Source: Bacteroidales bacterium (GTDB taxonomy: Bacteria; Bacteroidota; Bacteroidia; Bacteroidales; FEN-979). Taken from it: DNA of 64,000 bases. Below are positions 1 to 7,818 of this stretch, piece after piece (position 1 is the first letter of the stretch; each line of letters opens with the position of its first letter). A program made the translations under genes and the position numbers. The DNA lies in contig JALNZC010000009.1 of assembly GCA_023229525.1 (NCBI GenBank), forward strand, positions 41,301 to 105,300, written 5' to 3'. The notes under the pieces are model-generated. The model did not search any database, was not told the DNA's origin, and saw only the letters and a list, made by a program, of their open reading frames with translations.

Positions 1-409
1 CAAATCCTCCCTGGCTGACAAGGGGCCGGGACTCATCAAGCGACTTGTCTTTGGGTTGCTGCTGAAATGCATGTATGGAACTGAAATGAATAAACCGTTT
101 CACTCCGCATTCGAGAGCAAGATTTAAAATGTTGTGCGTTCCTTCAGTATTGATACGTGTAACCATACCATCAGGGTCACCGGTAATTGAAATCCTTGCC
201 GCGAGATGGAAAACAACATCCACATTCTCTAATAATAGTTTAATCGATTGATAATCTAAGATGTCACCTTTGAACAGATTCACCGGGATTTCCTTGATTC
301 CCCGGGAATTTCGGTGGAAGAGAGCGTTTACCTGATGACCAAACCCGAGCAGGGATTTACAGAGATTTATACCAACATGCCCATTGGCACCGGTTACAGC
401 AATTCTCAT
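1..409 (-). CDS. NAD-dependent epimerase/dehydratase, N-terminal part (runs off window)
   Basis: Translating the minus strand from an ATG at 409 gives an open frame to the window edge. It begins MRIAVTGANGHVGINL, the nucleotide-binding Rossmann glycine motif (G-A-N-G-x-V-G), and continues with VVFHLAARIS and FIHFSSIHAF, the usual second and third blocks of extended short-chain dehydrogenases. The family converts nucleotide sugars or sterol/flavonoid-type ketones in the cytoplasm. The catalytic YxxxK motif would lie outside the window, so the substrate cannot be guessed. No signal peptide is present. Confidence 0.85.
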   Translation of the reverse strand, partial: MRIAVTGANGHVGINLCKSLLGFGHQVNALFHRNSRGIKEIPVNLFKGDILDYQSIKLLLENVDVVFHLAARISITGDPDGMVTRINTEGTHNILNLALECGVKRFIHFSSIHAFQQQPKDKSLDESRPLVSQGGF

Positions 410-527
410 CCTTAATAGATAGGTAATTTGGCAAAATTAGGAATATTTCATGAGTCAGTATCTATCCTTTGCAAATCAATCACATGAAATATCAAAGACG
501 CTTATAATGGATACCACAATTTAACAC

Positions 528-558
528 TTGTATTTTAATAAAATAAATTCTATTTTTA
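528..558 (+). promoter_or_regulatory. Predicted Bacteroidota-type promoter for the SRPBCC/GyrI gene
   Basis: TTG at 528-530 and TATTTTTA at 551-558 are separated by 20 bases, close to the Bacteroidota consensus (TTTG/TTG, about 20 bases, TAnnTTTG). The start codon follows about 28 bases downstream. This is pattern matching only. Confidence 0.4.
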
Positions 559-585
559 CAACTATATATTTTAAATCCTAACATT

Positions 586-1584
586 ATGAAAGTATTTGTA
601 AAAATTCTATACTGGCTATTGGGAATCATAGCAGTATTAATTATCGTGGCATACCTGTTGCCAAAAAATTATAAAGTTGAACGAAGCATTTATATAAATG
701 CTGATAAAAATCTGATTTACAATCTAACATCAAATTTTCAAAAATGGACTGTATGGGTTCCATGGACCAAAGAGATGGATTCTACTGCAGTATTTGAGAT
801 TACCGGCAAAGATGGTCAAGTGGGTACTACATGGAAATGGAATGGGAAAAAGATGGGGGAAGGAACGATGACTGCAACTGAATTTATTTCAGGCCAAATG
901 GTTGCCTATGATTTGTCCTTTGCACAGGGGAAATATAAATCCAAAGGAAAAATTTTAATTGAACAGGGCGATTCCTGTAAAGTCAGTTGGTTGGACGAGG
1001 GTGACTTGGGTTATAATCCACTGAATCGTTACATGGGTTTATTTATGGGAAAGATGATGGGACCAGATTTTGAGAAAGGATTGGCTAAATTGAAAAAAGT
1101 TGCAGAAGAAAGGAAATCTTGGCCAAAAATTGAAGAAATAGTTATTCCCGCACAGGTAGTTCTGGTAATTCGGGATTCTGCTGGCCCAAAAACATATGGA
1201 AAGGTATTGGGAACTGCTTTTGGGGAAATTATAAACTTTATTCGCACACAAAAACTAAAACAAACTGGAGCGCCATTTGCCATTTATTTTCGTTGGGATT
1301 CGGTTACGATGTTCTCGGTAATGGATATTGGCATCCCGGTTGAAAAGGCAGATAAAGGCAAAGGAAGAATTCAAGTGAAAAACATCATGGAACAAAACGG
1401 GGTCAAAGCTGTATATTTTGGACCTTATTCAAAAACAGCTGAAACATATTTTGCCTTAATGCAATATTGTAAAGAAAGCAACAAGATCGAAGCGGGTGGT
1501 CCATGGGAAATTTATATTACTGATCCGATGACTGAGAAAGACACTATGAAGTGGGAAACGGATATTATTTTTCCTGTGAAATAA
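586..1584 (+). CDS. SRPBCC-domain protein with C-terminal GyrI-like effector-binding domain
   Basis: A 332-residue protein with an N-terminal hydrophobic segment (about residues 5-24), so it is probably anchored in the membrane. Residues about 30-175 look like a polyketide-cyclase/SRPBCC helix-grip fold, with an invariant-type W-x-x-W-x-x-W around residue 55. Residues about 185-332 match the GyrI-like/AraC effector-binding fold (VVLVIRDSAGPKTYGKV, then AVYFGPYSKTAETYFALM). This combination is frequent in Bacteroidota; both folds bind small hydrophobic ligands, but no reaction can be assigned. It has its own predicted promoter. The insertion sequence begins 25 bases after its stop codon. The codon use is AT-rich compared with genes further right. 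Confidence 0.8.
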   Translation: MKVFVKILYWLLGIIAVLIIVAYLLPKNYKVERSIYINADKNLIYNLTSNFQKWTVWVPWTKEMDSTAVFEITGKDGQVGTTWKWNGKKMGEGTMTATEFISGQMVAYDLSFAQGKYKSKGKILIEQGDSCKVSWLDEGDLGYNPLNRYMGLFMGKMMGPDFEKGLAKLKKVAEERKSWPKIEEIVIPAQVVLVIRDSAGPKTYGKVLGTAFGEIINFIRTQKLKQTGAPFAIYFRWDSVTMFSVMDIGIPVEKADKGKGRIQVKNIMEQNGVKAVYFGPYSKTAETYFALMQYCKESNKIEAGGPWEIYITDPMTEKDTMKWETDIIFPVK

Positions 1585-1602
1585 TCAATAACTTCCAAAA
1601 GA

Positions 1603-1608
1603 TAAATA
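1603..1608. repeat. Target-site duplication, left copy (TAAATA)
   Basis: TAAATA directly precedes the left inverted repeat and recurs at 3257-3262 directly after the right inverted repeat, as expected of a 6-bp duplication made on insertion. Confidence 0.75.
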
Positions 1609-1620
1609 GGGTCTGCTGAT
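1609..1620 (+). repeat. Left terminal inverted repeat of the insertion sequence
   Basis: GGGTCTGCTGAT, exact reverse complement of 3245-3256. Confidence 0.9.
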
Positions 1621-1686
1621 TTTATCTAGAAGCCTTATTATTCAATGATTTTAGCTATCTTTACATGGTAAATACTGCAAAGAAAT

Positions 1687-3240
1687 ATGGCAAAAGCACA
1701 AAAAACCCGTGCATCTAAACATCCGTACATCAGTTCAAATCAACTAACCCTGGTCGGATTTGAGAGTCCATTTTCACAATTCTTGGATCCAAACAACCGG
1801 TGGGTTGTTCTGGCGCAGAAGATTCCCTGGGATGTTTTGGTAAGCACCTATGAACATAGCATGCAAAACAGCAGCATGGGAGCAGAGGGGATCAACCCAA
1901 GGGTTGCGATCGGAGCGATGATCCTGAAGCACATTTGTAATACCAGTGATAGGGAAACCGTGATGCTGATTCAGGAGAACATGTACATGCAGTACTTCAT
2001 TGGGTACAGCAGTTTCACTACAGAACAGCCGTTTGATCCCTCTTTATTTGTAGAATTCCGTAAGCGATTGGGCATCGAACAGATCAATTCCATCAATGAG
2101 AAAATACTTGGATTATCTCCCAGCAACCCAAAACCGCCATCTGACATTTCCAGCGACACAAACGATCCGGATAACACTATATCTGAAGCTGGCCCTCCAA
2201 TGCCTGAACAAGTAACCACAGAGATTGTCCCGACACATAAAGGCAGGCTGATCACTGACGCCACCGCATGCCCGCAAGATATTGCTTATCCCACTGACCT
2301 GAACCTTCTGAATGACGCCCGTGAGAAATCGGAAGAGTTGATTGATAAATTGTATGATGCAGAACTCCACTGTACCAAACCAAGAACATACCGTGAGGTT
2401 GCCCGGAAAAATTATCTGAAAACGGCCCAGTTGAAAATCAAGTCAAAGAAGCAAATTCACAAAGCGGTCAGGCAGCAACTGGGGTATTTGAAAAGGAACA
2501 TAAGAAACATCAACCGGTTGTTGGATCAATACAACAAGTTCCCTTTAAAGTGGAAGGACCACAGATATCTTCTGGTGATCACAACGTTCTATGAGCAACA
2601 GCGCCAAATGTTCAGAGAGGGCAGCCATAAGATTGAACACCGGATTGTGAGCATTCATCAGCCCCATGTCCGGCCAATTGTACGAGGGAAAACAAATGCT
2701 TATGTTGAATTTGGTGCAAAGATCAATGTGTCCATCATGAATGGGTTTGCGTTTCTGGATGATCTTTCCTGGGAGGCGTTCAACGAAGGGACCCGGTTGA
2801 TGTCAACCGTAGAAAAATACAAACAGCGGTTCGGTTATTATCCTGAGGAAGTTTTGGCTGATAAGATATATTGTAACCGGTCCAACAGGGCAGCGTTGAA
2901 GTTGCTTGGAATAAAGCTTAGGGCCAAGCCCCTTGGAAGGCCAAAGGCAGTGGATGTGGAACACGTAAGACCGGGCGAAAGAAATCCAATCGAGGGCAAG
3001 TTTGGACAAGCCAAGACCGCCTACGGATTAAACCGGATCAAGGCAAGACTGGCACCAACAAGCGAATCATGGATTGCCACAATTATCCTGGTTCTCAACC
3101 TGGTTAAATTAACCGGGTTGGGAGTCTATTGCCAAATTTTATCGGTGATAACTTTTTCAGCAGAATGGTTGGTGGAATTCTCCCCACTAAAACTATCCCA
3201 GGTATTTTTCGTGGAAAATTTCGATTTGAAAACCAGTTGA
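1687..3240 (+). CDS. IS5/IS1182-type DDE transposase
   Basis: A 517-residue transposase. The N-terminal part (about residues 35-140) resembles the InsH-type/DUF772 domain (PRVAIGAMILKHICNTSDRE, then FDPSLFVEFRKRLG). The DDE catalytic triad can be read as D191 (LITDATACPQDIAYPTDL), D392 (EVLADKIYCNRSNRAA) and E436 (NPIEGKFGQAKTAYGLNRI). The long insert between D191 and D392 contains basic helices, as is common in this group. The gene is intact and fills almost the whole element, so the copy may still be active. Family naming is from motif order, not from a database search. Confidence 0.9.
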   Translation: MAKAQKTRASKHPYISSNQLTLVGFESPFSQFLDPNNRWVVLAQKIPWDVLVSTYEHSMQNSSMGAEGINPRVAIGAMILKHICNTSDRETVMLIQENMYMQYFIGYSSFTTEQPFDPSLFVEFRKRLGIEQINSINEKILGLSPSNPKPPSDISSDTNDPDNTISEAGPPMPEQVTTEIVPTHKGRLITDATACPQDIAYPTDLNLLNDAREKSEELIDKLYDAELHCTKPRTYREVARKNYLKTAQLKIKSKKQIHKAVRQQLGYLKRNIRNINRLLDQYNKFPLKWKDHRYLLVITTFYEQQRQMFREGSHKIEHRIVSIHQPHVRPIVRGKTNAYVEFGAKINVSIMNGFAFLDDLSWEAFNEGTRLMSTVEKYKQRFGYYPEEVLADKIYCNRSNRAALKLLGIKLRAKPLGRPKAVDVEHVRPGERNPIEGKFGQAKTAYGLNRIKARLAPTSESWIATIILVLNLVKLTGLGVYCQILSVITFSAEWLVEFSPLKLSQVFFVENFDLKTS

Positions 3241-3244
3241 CTTT

Positions 3245-3256
3245 ATCAGCAGACCC
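3245..3256 (-). repeat. Right terminal inverted repeat of the insertion sequence
   Basis: ATCAGCAGACCC. Its outermost base (C3256) supplies the last base of the TAG stop of the adjoining minus-strand gene. Confidence 0.9.
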
Positions 3257-4476
3257 TAAATATCTTTTATCTGCAAACCGGTGATTCCGGCCAATCGGTG
3301 AATACAATCCCGATCGTATTTGTGTGAGTTCTCGGTATGGATGGTCTCACCTTTCTTTAAAAAGATGCTGTTGTTCAGGTATGGACTGGTGACTTCAATA
3401 TCTGCAAGGGCCCTGAGGTGCATTTCAATCCTTGCATGTGCAACATTATAAAACGAATAGTGGTCGAATTGGTCAGGATTTAAATTGGTTTTAGCGTGAT
3501 GATTTACAACACGCAATATGTTTTTATTAAAAGCAGCCGTTGTCCCTTGTTCATCATTATAGGCTTTTTCTAAAATCCGGATATCCTTCACCATGTCAAA
3601 TCCGATCAACAATTGGTCACCCGGATTCATCCGGGATCTTAAATTCAGCAGGAAAGATGTTTCCTCTTTTCCGGTAAGATTTCCCAATGTGCTGCCAAAA
3701 AAACAGATCAGCTTGTTTCCATTACCAGGAATGACGTTGAAATGCTTCATAAAATCGGAAAGGATGCCATGGATCCTGATCCCGGGATACTTCTTTGAAA
3801 GCATTCTGGCAGAATTTAAAATGGTTGTTTTGCATACATCAACAGGGAGGTAGACCAGCCGTTCAATATGATTACCGGGCATGGCTTCCAGAAGGATGGA
3901 AATTTTCGAACAATCACCGCTGCCAAGTTCAACAATATTTTTAACTGACAGACCATTCACAATCCGCGGGGCTGCTGCCTTCAATATAGATTTTTCGGTT
4001 CGTGTGGGATAATATTCCGGTAACCTTGTGATCGCTTCAAAGAGCGCCGAACCATTATCGTCATAAAAAAAACGGCTCGATATATATTTTTGGGGAGATG
4101 AAAGACCTTTTAAAATTTCAGATACAACTTCTTTCTCGCCTTCATGAATCAGGAAATCAGTGATTTCAACAGGAGTGTCGGTTCTGGTCAGCGATTCGGG
4201 ATCATTCATTTTATATCCTGGTATTTGGTAATGTTCAGGAATCCCGGTTTCAACAGGGTTATCCGGGTCGCTGCTCCATTCGAACCAGCCTCCGTCGTAA
4301 ACCGATACCCGTGGCCACCCCATCAGCCATGCATTGAACCAGGCTTCGCTTCCACGCCATCCGGTACCGCAATAAAAAGCCAGATGTTTATCGGGTGTAA
4401 TCCCGCTTTTTATCCAGTTTTCCGCTATTTCATGGTATTCACGGCTGGTCTGATCAACATTCCTGTAATTCTCCAT
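3256..4476 (-). CDS. EgtD/EanA-like histidine N-methyltransferase with partial rhodanese domain
   Basis: Residues 1 to about 75 are the second half of a rhodanese domain carrying the active-site loop FYCGTGWRGSEAW and the closing YDGGWFEWSSDP. From about residue 105 the sequence is an EgtD-type S-adenosylmethionine methyltransferase (SSRFFYDDNGSALFEAITR, LPEYYPTRTE, NIVELGSGDCSK, FFGSTLGNL, LLIGFDMVKD). EgtD proteins trimethylate histidine to hercynine. The frame is open upstream to the amber codon at 4737, and 4476 is only the first ATG. Two later ATGs could make a methyltransferase alone. The C-terminus ends LAGITGLQIKDI and lacks the usual final strand, because the TAG stop uses the first base of the insertion sequence. 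Confidence 0.8.
   Translation of the reverse strand: MENYRNVDQTSREYHEIAENWIKSGITPDKHLAFYCGTGWRGSEAWFNAWLMGWPRVSVYDGGWFEWSSDPDNPVETGIPEHYQIPGYKMNDPESLTRTDTPVEITDFLIHEGEKEVVSEILKGLSSPQKYISSRFFYDDNGSALFEAITRLPEYYPTRTEKSILKAAAPRIVNGLSVKNIVELGSGDCSKISILLEAMPGNHIERLVYLPVDVCKTTILNSARMLSKKYPGIRIHGILSDFMKHFNVIPGNGNKLICFFGSTLGNLTGKEETSFLLNLRSRMNPGDQLLIGFDMVKDIRILEKAYNDEQGTTAAFNKNILRVVNHHAKTNLNPDQFDHYSFYNVAHARIEMHLRALADIEVTSPYLNNSIFLKKGETIHTENSHKYDRDCIHRLAGITGLQIKDI
3257..3262. repeat. Target-site duplication, right copy (TAAATA)
   Basis: Matches 1603-1608. It lies in the last codons of the methyltransferase gene. Confidence 0.75.
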
Positions 4477-4734
4477 GTGATATGCATCTGAACCGCAGTC
4501 GGCAAAGATTGCTCCGGGGATCCTGCCTTTTTTCTCAATATAGTTATACCCGCTTACTTCGCCTGTGAATTCCGGCCAGCTCCGTACGCATACCAGTTTC
4601 GATCCCGGTGAGGCAATGATTTTTTTAGCTTCAGGCGTATCTACTGCTAATTCGGGATGAACCGGGATGATTGCCCCGAATTCAGGAACCGGAATTTTTG
4701 GCTCATCATGGTAAGAAATTTCAAAACCGGCATC

Positions 4735-5574
4735 CTACCACGACTGAAACCCACCATTGAGCACCCTGACATCTTTCACCCCCGCATACATCATAACAAA
4801 GGCGCAGCGGACTGCTCCTATATCGCCTGCAGCGCTGCCGGGAAACGGGTCCTTGATATCCGGCGACATATACTTGCCATACATTACCACAGTTGTGTCT
4901 GCGGTAATTCCATGTGCCTCCAATGCTTCTTTAAGTTCCTGGGGGCTCCTCCTGTTCCATGTTTCCGGCGCCTCAATGGCCATGGTATCCATGTCGATCG
5001 CCCCGGGGATATGGCCGCTCAGGTAGGCCTCCCGGTTGCGGTAATGGGCATGGACAACCACATATTTACCATTGATGTAATGGGGCGGCCGTCCTCCTGA
5101 AATAAGCAGGTTTACCCATTGTGCCGGAACCAGTTTCTCAAAGCGTTCCAGCTTTCCCACAGGAAGTTCAGGATACTCCGACCATTCCTTTGCAAACCGG
5201 TTGTAAACAGAAACATGGTCATATCCCGATCTTAAAAAACGTTCGGCCGCTTTGACTGAATCTGTCTCGTTGTAACCATAGACAATGATCTGATGTTCCG
5301 GGAAAATATGTTTATGCCGGACGATCTCTATCCAGTCGATATATTTCGTCCATTTAACAGGCAAACTCCTGGAATGCTTGATGTGCCCTCCACGGGGCTC
5401 ATTCTGCAACTGCCAGCCATTATAAGCATCCACAGGCCTCACGTCAATGATCCGGATTTCCTGCTTTCCGATCAGTTGCATGAGTTCACCTGTTGTCACT
5501 TCATTTAAAACATGGACCATTCCGGAAATCTGATTTGAACGGATTAAAGGTAAAAATTCCAATGGGTATGACAC
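4735..5574 (-). CDS. Multi-rhodanese sulfurtransferase, EanB-like, ended by amber codon
   Basis: A 279-residue product with two full rhodanese-like domains: residues about 20-130 (LMQLIGKQEIRIIDVRPVDA, VYGYNETDSVKAAERFLRSG) and about 150-279 (GHIPGAIDMDTMAIE, VVMYGKYMSPD, KDVRVLNGGFQSW). Neither loop carries the catalytic cysteine; the active cysteine lies after the TAG, in the downstream frame. That fits EanB, in which one C-terminal cysteine does the chemistry. The start is GTG at 5574; an ATG at 5520 is an alternative. TAG follows the tryptophan of GGFQSW, where rhodanese proteins normally continue with x-D-A-G-F, and the next codons do read DAGF. Protein made here would be missing its active site. 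Confidence 0.75.
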   Translation of the reverse strand: MSYPLEFLPLIRSNQISGMVHVLNEVTTGELMQLIGKQEIRIIDVRPVDAYNGWQLQNEPRGGHIKHSRSLPVKWTKYIDWIEIVRHKHIFPEHQIIVYGYNETDSVKAAERFLRSGYDHVSVYNRFAKEWSEYPELPVGKLERFEKLVPAQWVNLLISGGRPPHYINGKYVVVHAHYRNREAYLSGHIPGAIDMDTMAIEAPETWNRRSPQELKEALEAHGITADTTVVMYGKYMSPDIKDPFPGSAAGDIGAVRCAFVMMYAGVKDVRVLNGGFQSW

Positions 5575-5744
5575 GCAACTTTATGAGAAACTTAAAGGTG
5601 TCACAAATCACGATTTTTTGATCCTTAAAGAAATATGAACAAAAAAAGGCTGCACCCCGTAATCACCACCAGGAAAGTCATTCCAAACGGTAAAGCAGTA
5701 TGTATCAATGCTGTAAGATGGATACCCCTGCAGGCCAGGGCCAA

Positions 5745-6425
5745 TCAATTCTTCCCATTCCTATTGGGACAAACCTTACGACATGCGTTGCATGTGTATA
5801 TATCCCATCCCCGCGGATGCTGTATGAATGAAAACTCCCTGCAAAGCTTTTGTTTTACGGTTACCCCATCCAAGGCCTTAACAGGACAAGCGTCGAGACA
5901 GAGTTTGCAACTGGGTGGACAAATAAAATCAGTCACCAAGGGATCCGGTTCAATTTCCTTATCAATCAGGACAGCGCCGATATAAACCATATTACCGTAA
6001 TGACGATTGATGAGAAGGGTATTTTTACCCAGAATTCCCAGTCCGGCGTAAAAAGCTGCGTGCCGGAGGGAGATGATGCCCATGGCATGTTTATTCACCG
6101 GATCCCATTGCAGGTATGGGATATCGGTAACAACCGGAACCACATGTATGTTCAAATCTTCGAGTTCGGAACATAGATTTAATCCGATCTGGTCCAACGT
6201 GGAGTAAAGCAGATCTGCGGTATGTGAATAAGGAATTGGATTTTCTGCCATGATCACTTCCGACGGCATTTTCTTGATGAAGACGACAACCGATTTACAT
6301 TTGGAATAAACATCTGTTGGATGGAAACCTGCCGGAGCAGAAGTGAACCTGTCAATACTGGCTATTCCGCAGTTGTCGGCTCCGAGACCGAATACAATTG
6401 ATTTTATTTCGTCAGATGAGATCAT
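5745..6425 (-). CDS. QueG-like 4Fe-4S protein
   Basis: A short relative of epoxyqueuosine reductase QueG. From the chosen start (MISSDEIKSIVFGLGADNCG) it keeps the family pattern GILGKNTLLINRHYG, then two ferredoxin-type clusters of cysteines (C169, C173, C176, C180, and C195, C212, C215, C219). At about 226 residues it is much shorter than QueG (310-380), lacking the C-terminal HEAT-like repeats, so the role in tRNA queuosine is uncertain; it may be a related electron-transfer or reductase protein. The frame is open to an earlier ATG at 6482, two bases from the stop of the upstream gene. I prefer 6425 because family proteins begin there. It is probably cotranscribed with the upstream LETM1-like gene. 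Confidence 0.75.
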   Translation of the reverse strand: MISSDEIKSIVFGLGADNCGIASIDRFTSAPAGFHPTDVYSKCKSVVVFIKKMPSEVIMAENPIPYSHTADLLYSTLDQIGLNLCSELEDLNIHVVPVVTDIPYLQWDPVNKHAMGIISLRHAAFYAGLGILGKNTLLINRHYGNMVYIGAVLIDKEIEPDPLVTDFICPPSCKLCLDACPVKALDGVTVKQKLCREFSFIQHPRGWDIYTCNACRKVCPNRNGKN

Positions 6426-6483
6426 TGGGTGGGTGTATATGCTCCTTTTTCCGGATTTTGGATATTCAAAGATAGGAAACATG

Positions 6484-6942
6484 TCATTTCTTCAGTTTCT
6501 CTTTCGAAATTTCTTTCACCAAATCTTTTTCTATCGCGTCGGTGGTCAATAATCCCTGCTTCTTTTCAGGATAAAACGAGGATGGGAGTATCTGGATGTT
6601 CAGTGTAAGTAACAAATGATCCATGATAATCAAGAGAAGGGTACTGACAAATGGAAGGGGAATAAGCATAACCGGAACAAAAACACCAGTACCCTTTAAA
6701 AGGTCAATGACTAATCGTTTGAACTGTTTTTTCTCTTCTTTTGTTATCTTCTCTTTTCTGATATACCGGGTGAGAATGACAAAAACTTCTTTGGTTTCAA
6801 TGGCTTCTCCTTTAATCCCGGTCGAATATCTTGAAGCCTCTCCCATAAATCCTTTGGCATATCTGGCAATTTCATTTTTGACCTTAGGAATGGTGAAAAT
6901 TCGAAGGAAATAATTGATTATTCGTTTTCGGATGGATCTCAT
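6484..6942 (-). CDS. LETM1-like membrane-associated protein
   Basis: A 152-residue basic protein. After a charged N-terminal half it has a hydrophobic stretch with the pattern KGTGVFVPVMLIPLPFVSTL followed by LPSSFYPEKKQG. This order (G, hydrophobic block ending in P-F, then L-P-S-[ST]-F) is that of LETM1-type proteins, known from mitochondrial cation exchange and also found in bacteria, mostly without known function. The gene ends at 6484, directly before the QueG-like gene, suggesting cotranscription. No catalytic residues can be named. Confidence 0.6.
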   Translation of the reverse strand: MRSIRKRIINYFLRIFTIPKVKNEIARYAKGFMGEASRYSTGIKGEAIETKEVFVILTRYIRKEKITKEEKKQFKRLVIDLLKGTGVFVPVMLIPLPFVSTLLLIIMDHLLLTLNIQILPSSFYPEKKQGLLTTDAIEKDLVKEISKEKLKK

Positions 6943-7134
6943 AGAAAAGTGGGAGGATTTATTGGACTTGCACCCCTTATGATCGAATCTTTAAATTTTG
7001 GAATGAATAATATTTTGTTTCTAAAGGTATGAAAATTAACAAATATATCCAAGTAGCCGCAGTTCATGCGTATTTTTAACCTTATACGACTTACCATCAC
7101 AGATCAGATATACCGTGTCGGCAAATAAACGTAT

Positions 7135-7695
7135 CTAATAAACATATGGGATAAGTTTCTTTGTTCTTTTCTGATAATCAATGTATTCTTCTTTAAAATG
7201 ATTCATTAAGGTTTTTTCCTCAATGTTGATTCTATATAAAAAGACACAAAGCACGGGTATAAAAATGACGAATAAACTTATCCAGTTCCCTAAAGTTAAC
7301 CCTAGGCCTAAAAAAGTCAATAAACTTCCTGAATAGGAAGGATGCCTGACTTTTTTGAAGATCCCATCCGTTTTTAACTTGTGGTCATGATGGATTGCAA
7401 CATTGGCATTAAAAAGTGATTTAAGAGAAAAAACAGTAATGAGCCGGATAGATATTGCAATGATCATTAAGGAGATCCCCGAAAAGAATTTGACCTCACT
7501 GAACCTCGGGAAAGAAAATGCAATATAAAGTCCAAAGGCGATGGATAAAAGAATGACAATCCAAATTAAACTTAATGAATTCTTATCATGGGATTTCGCT
7601 TCGGATCTCTTTGATCGGGTGAGCAGATTGATCAATATTTCAGAGAGCAACCAAAGAGAACTTACTGTGATCATTACAATGGAATAGTTGTTCAT
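7135..7695 (-). CDS. Isoprenylcysteine carboxyl methyltransferase (ICMT)-family membrane protein
   Basis: A 186-residue membrane protein with about five hydrophobic segments. The C-terminal half carries the ICMT/PEMT signature: GIFKKVRHPSYSGSLLTFLG, then EEKTLMNHFKEEYIDYQKRT and KKLIPYVY. In the family this region binds S-adenosylmethionine inside the membrane and methylates lipid-like or prenylated substrates. The natural substrate in Bacteroidota is unknown. The gene is monocistronic by spacing. Confidence 0.8.
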   Translation of the reverse strand: MNNYSIVMITVSSLWLLSEILINLLTRSKRSEAKSHDKNSLSLIWIVILLSIAFGLYIAFSFPRFSEVKFFSGISLMIIAISIRLITVFSLKSLFNANVAIHHDHKLKTDGIFKKVRHPSYSGSLLTFLGLGLTLGNWISLFVIFIPVLCVFLYRINIEEKTLMNHFKEEYIDYQKRTKKLIPYVY

Positions 7696-7779
7696 TTTAT
7701 CTTGTTTTGATAATTGAAAAGCTCGTAAACCTACTCAAATATAATTCATTTTGCTCAAATCGCAAAAACCGGAGCATCT

Positions 7780-7818
7780 CGTCCTTCGTCTTTCGTCCCT
7801 CGTCCCTCGTCCTTCGTC
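7780..7818. repeat. Heptanucleotide tandem repeat (CGTCCYT), about 5.5 units
   Basis: Successive units are CGTCCTT, CGTCTTT, CGTCCCT, CGTCCCT, CGTCCTT and CGTC. The repeat ends exactly at the stop codon region of the minus-strand STN-protein gene, so it lies in the 3' untranslated space. Confidence 0.85.

Larger units (their letters stand above)
1609..3256 (+). mobile_element. Complete insertion sequence, IS5/IS1182-like, 1648 bp
   Basis: The ends are perfect 12-bp inverted repeats (GGGTCTGCTGAT at 1609-1620 and ATCAGCAGACCC at 3245-3256). One transposase gene fills the element and the element is flanked by TAAATA on both sides. Intact ends, intact gene and an exact duplication point to a recent insertion. 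The right end lies in the last codon of the minus-strand methyltransferase gene. Confidence 0.9.
3256..5574 (-). pseudogene. Composite EanB-EanA-like fusion gene, interrupted by amber codon and IS
   Basis: The reading frame that starts at 5574 and the frame ending at 3256 are the same frame, separated only by one TAG at 4735-4737. Read through that codon the product is about 770 residues: a multi-rhodanese protein (residues 1 to about 440) followed by an EgtD-type histidine methyltransferase (about 470-771). The stretch after the TAG continues the rhodanese pattern (DAGFEISYHDEP, then GRIPGAIFADCG). The 3' end is cut by the insertion sequence. The two pieces are listed separately. It is either a decaying gene or one that depends on readthrough; I favour decay. 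Confidence 0.75.

Noticed and set aside
4735..4737. Amber codon as pyrrolysine
   Set aside because: Bacteroidota are not known to use pyrrolysine, no pylS/pylT-like sequence was seen, and rhodanese alignments give no reason for it. A nonsense mutation is simpler.
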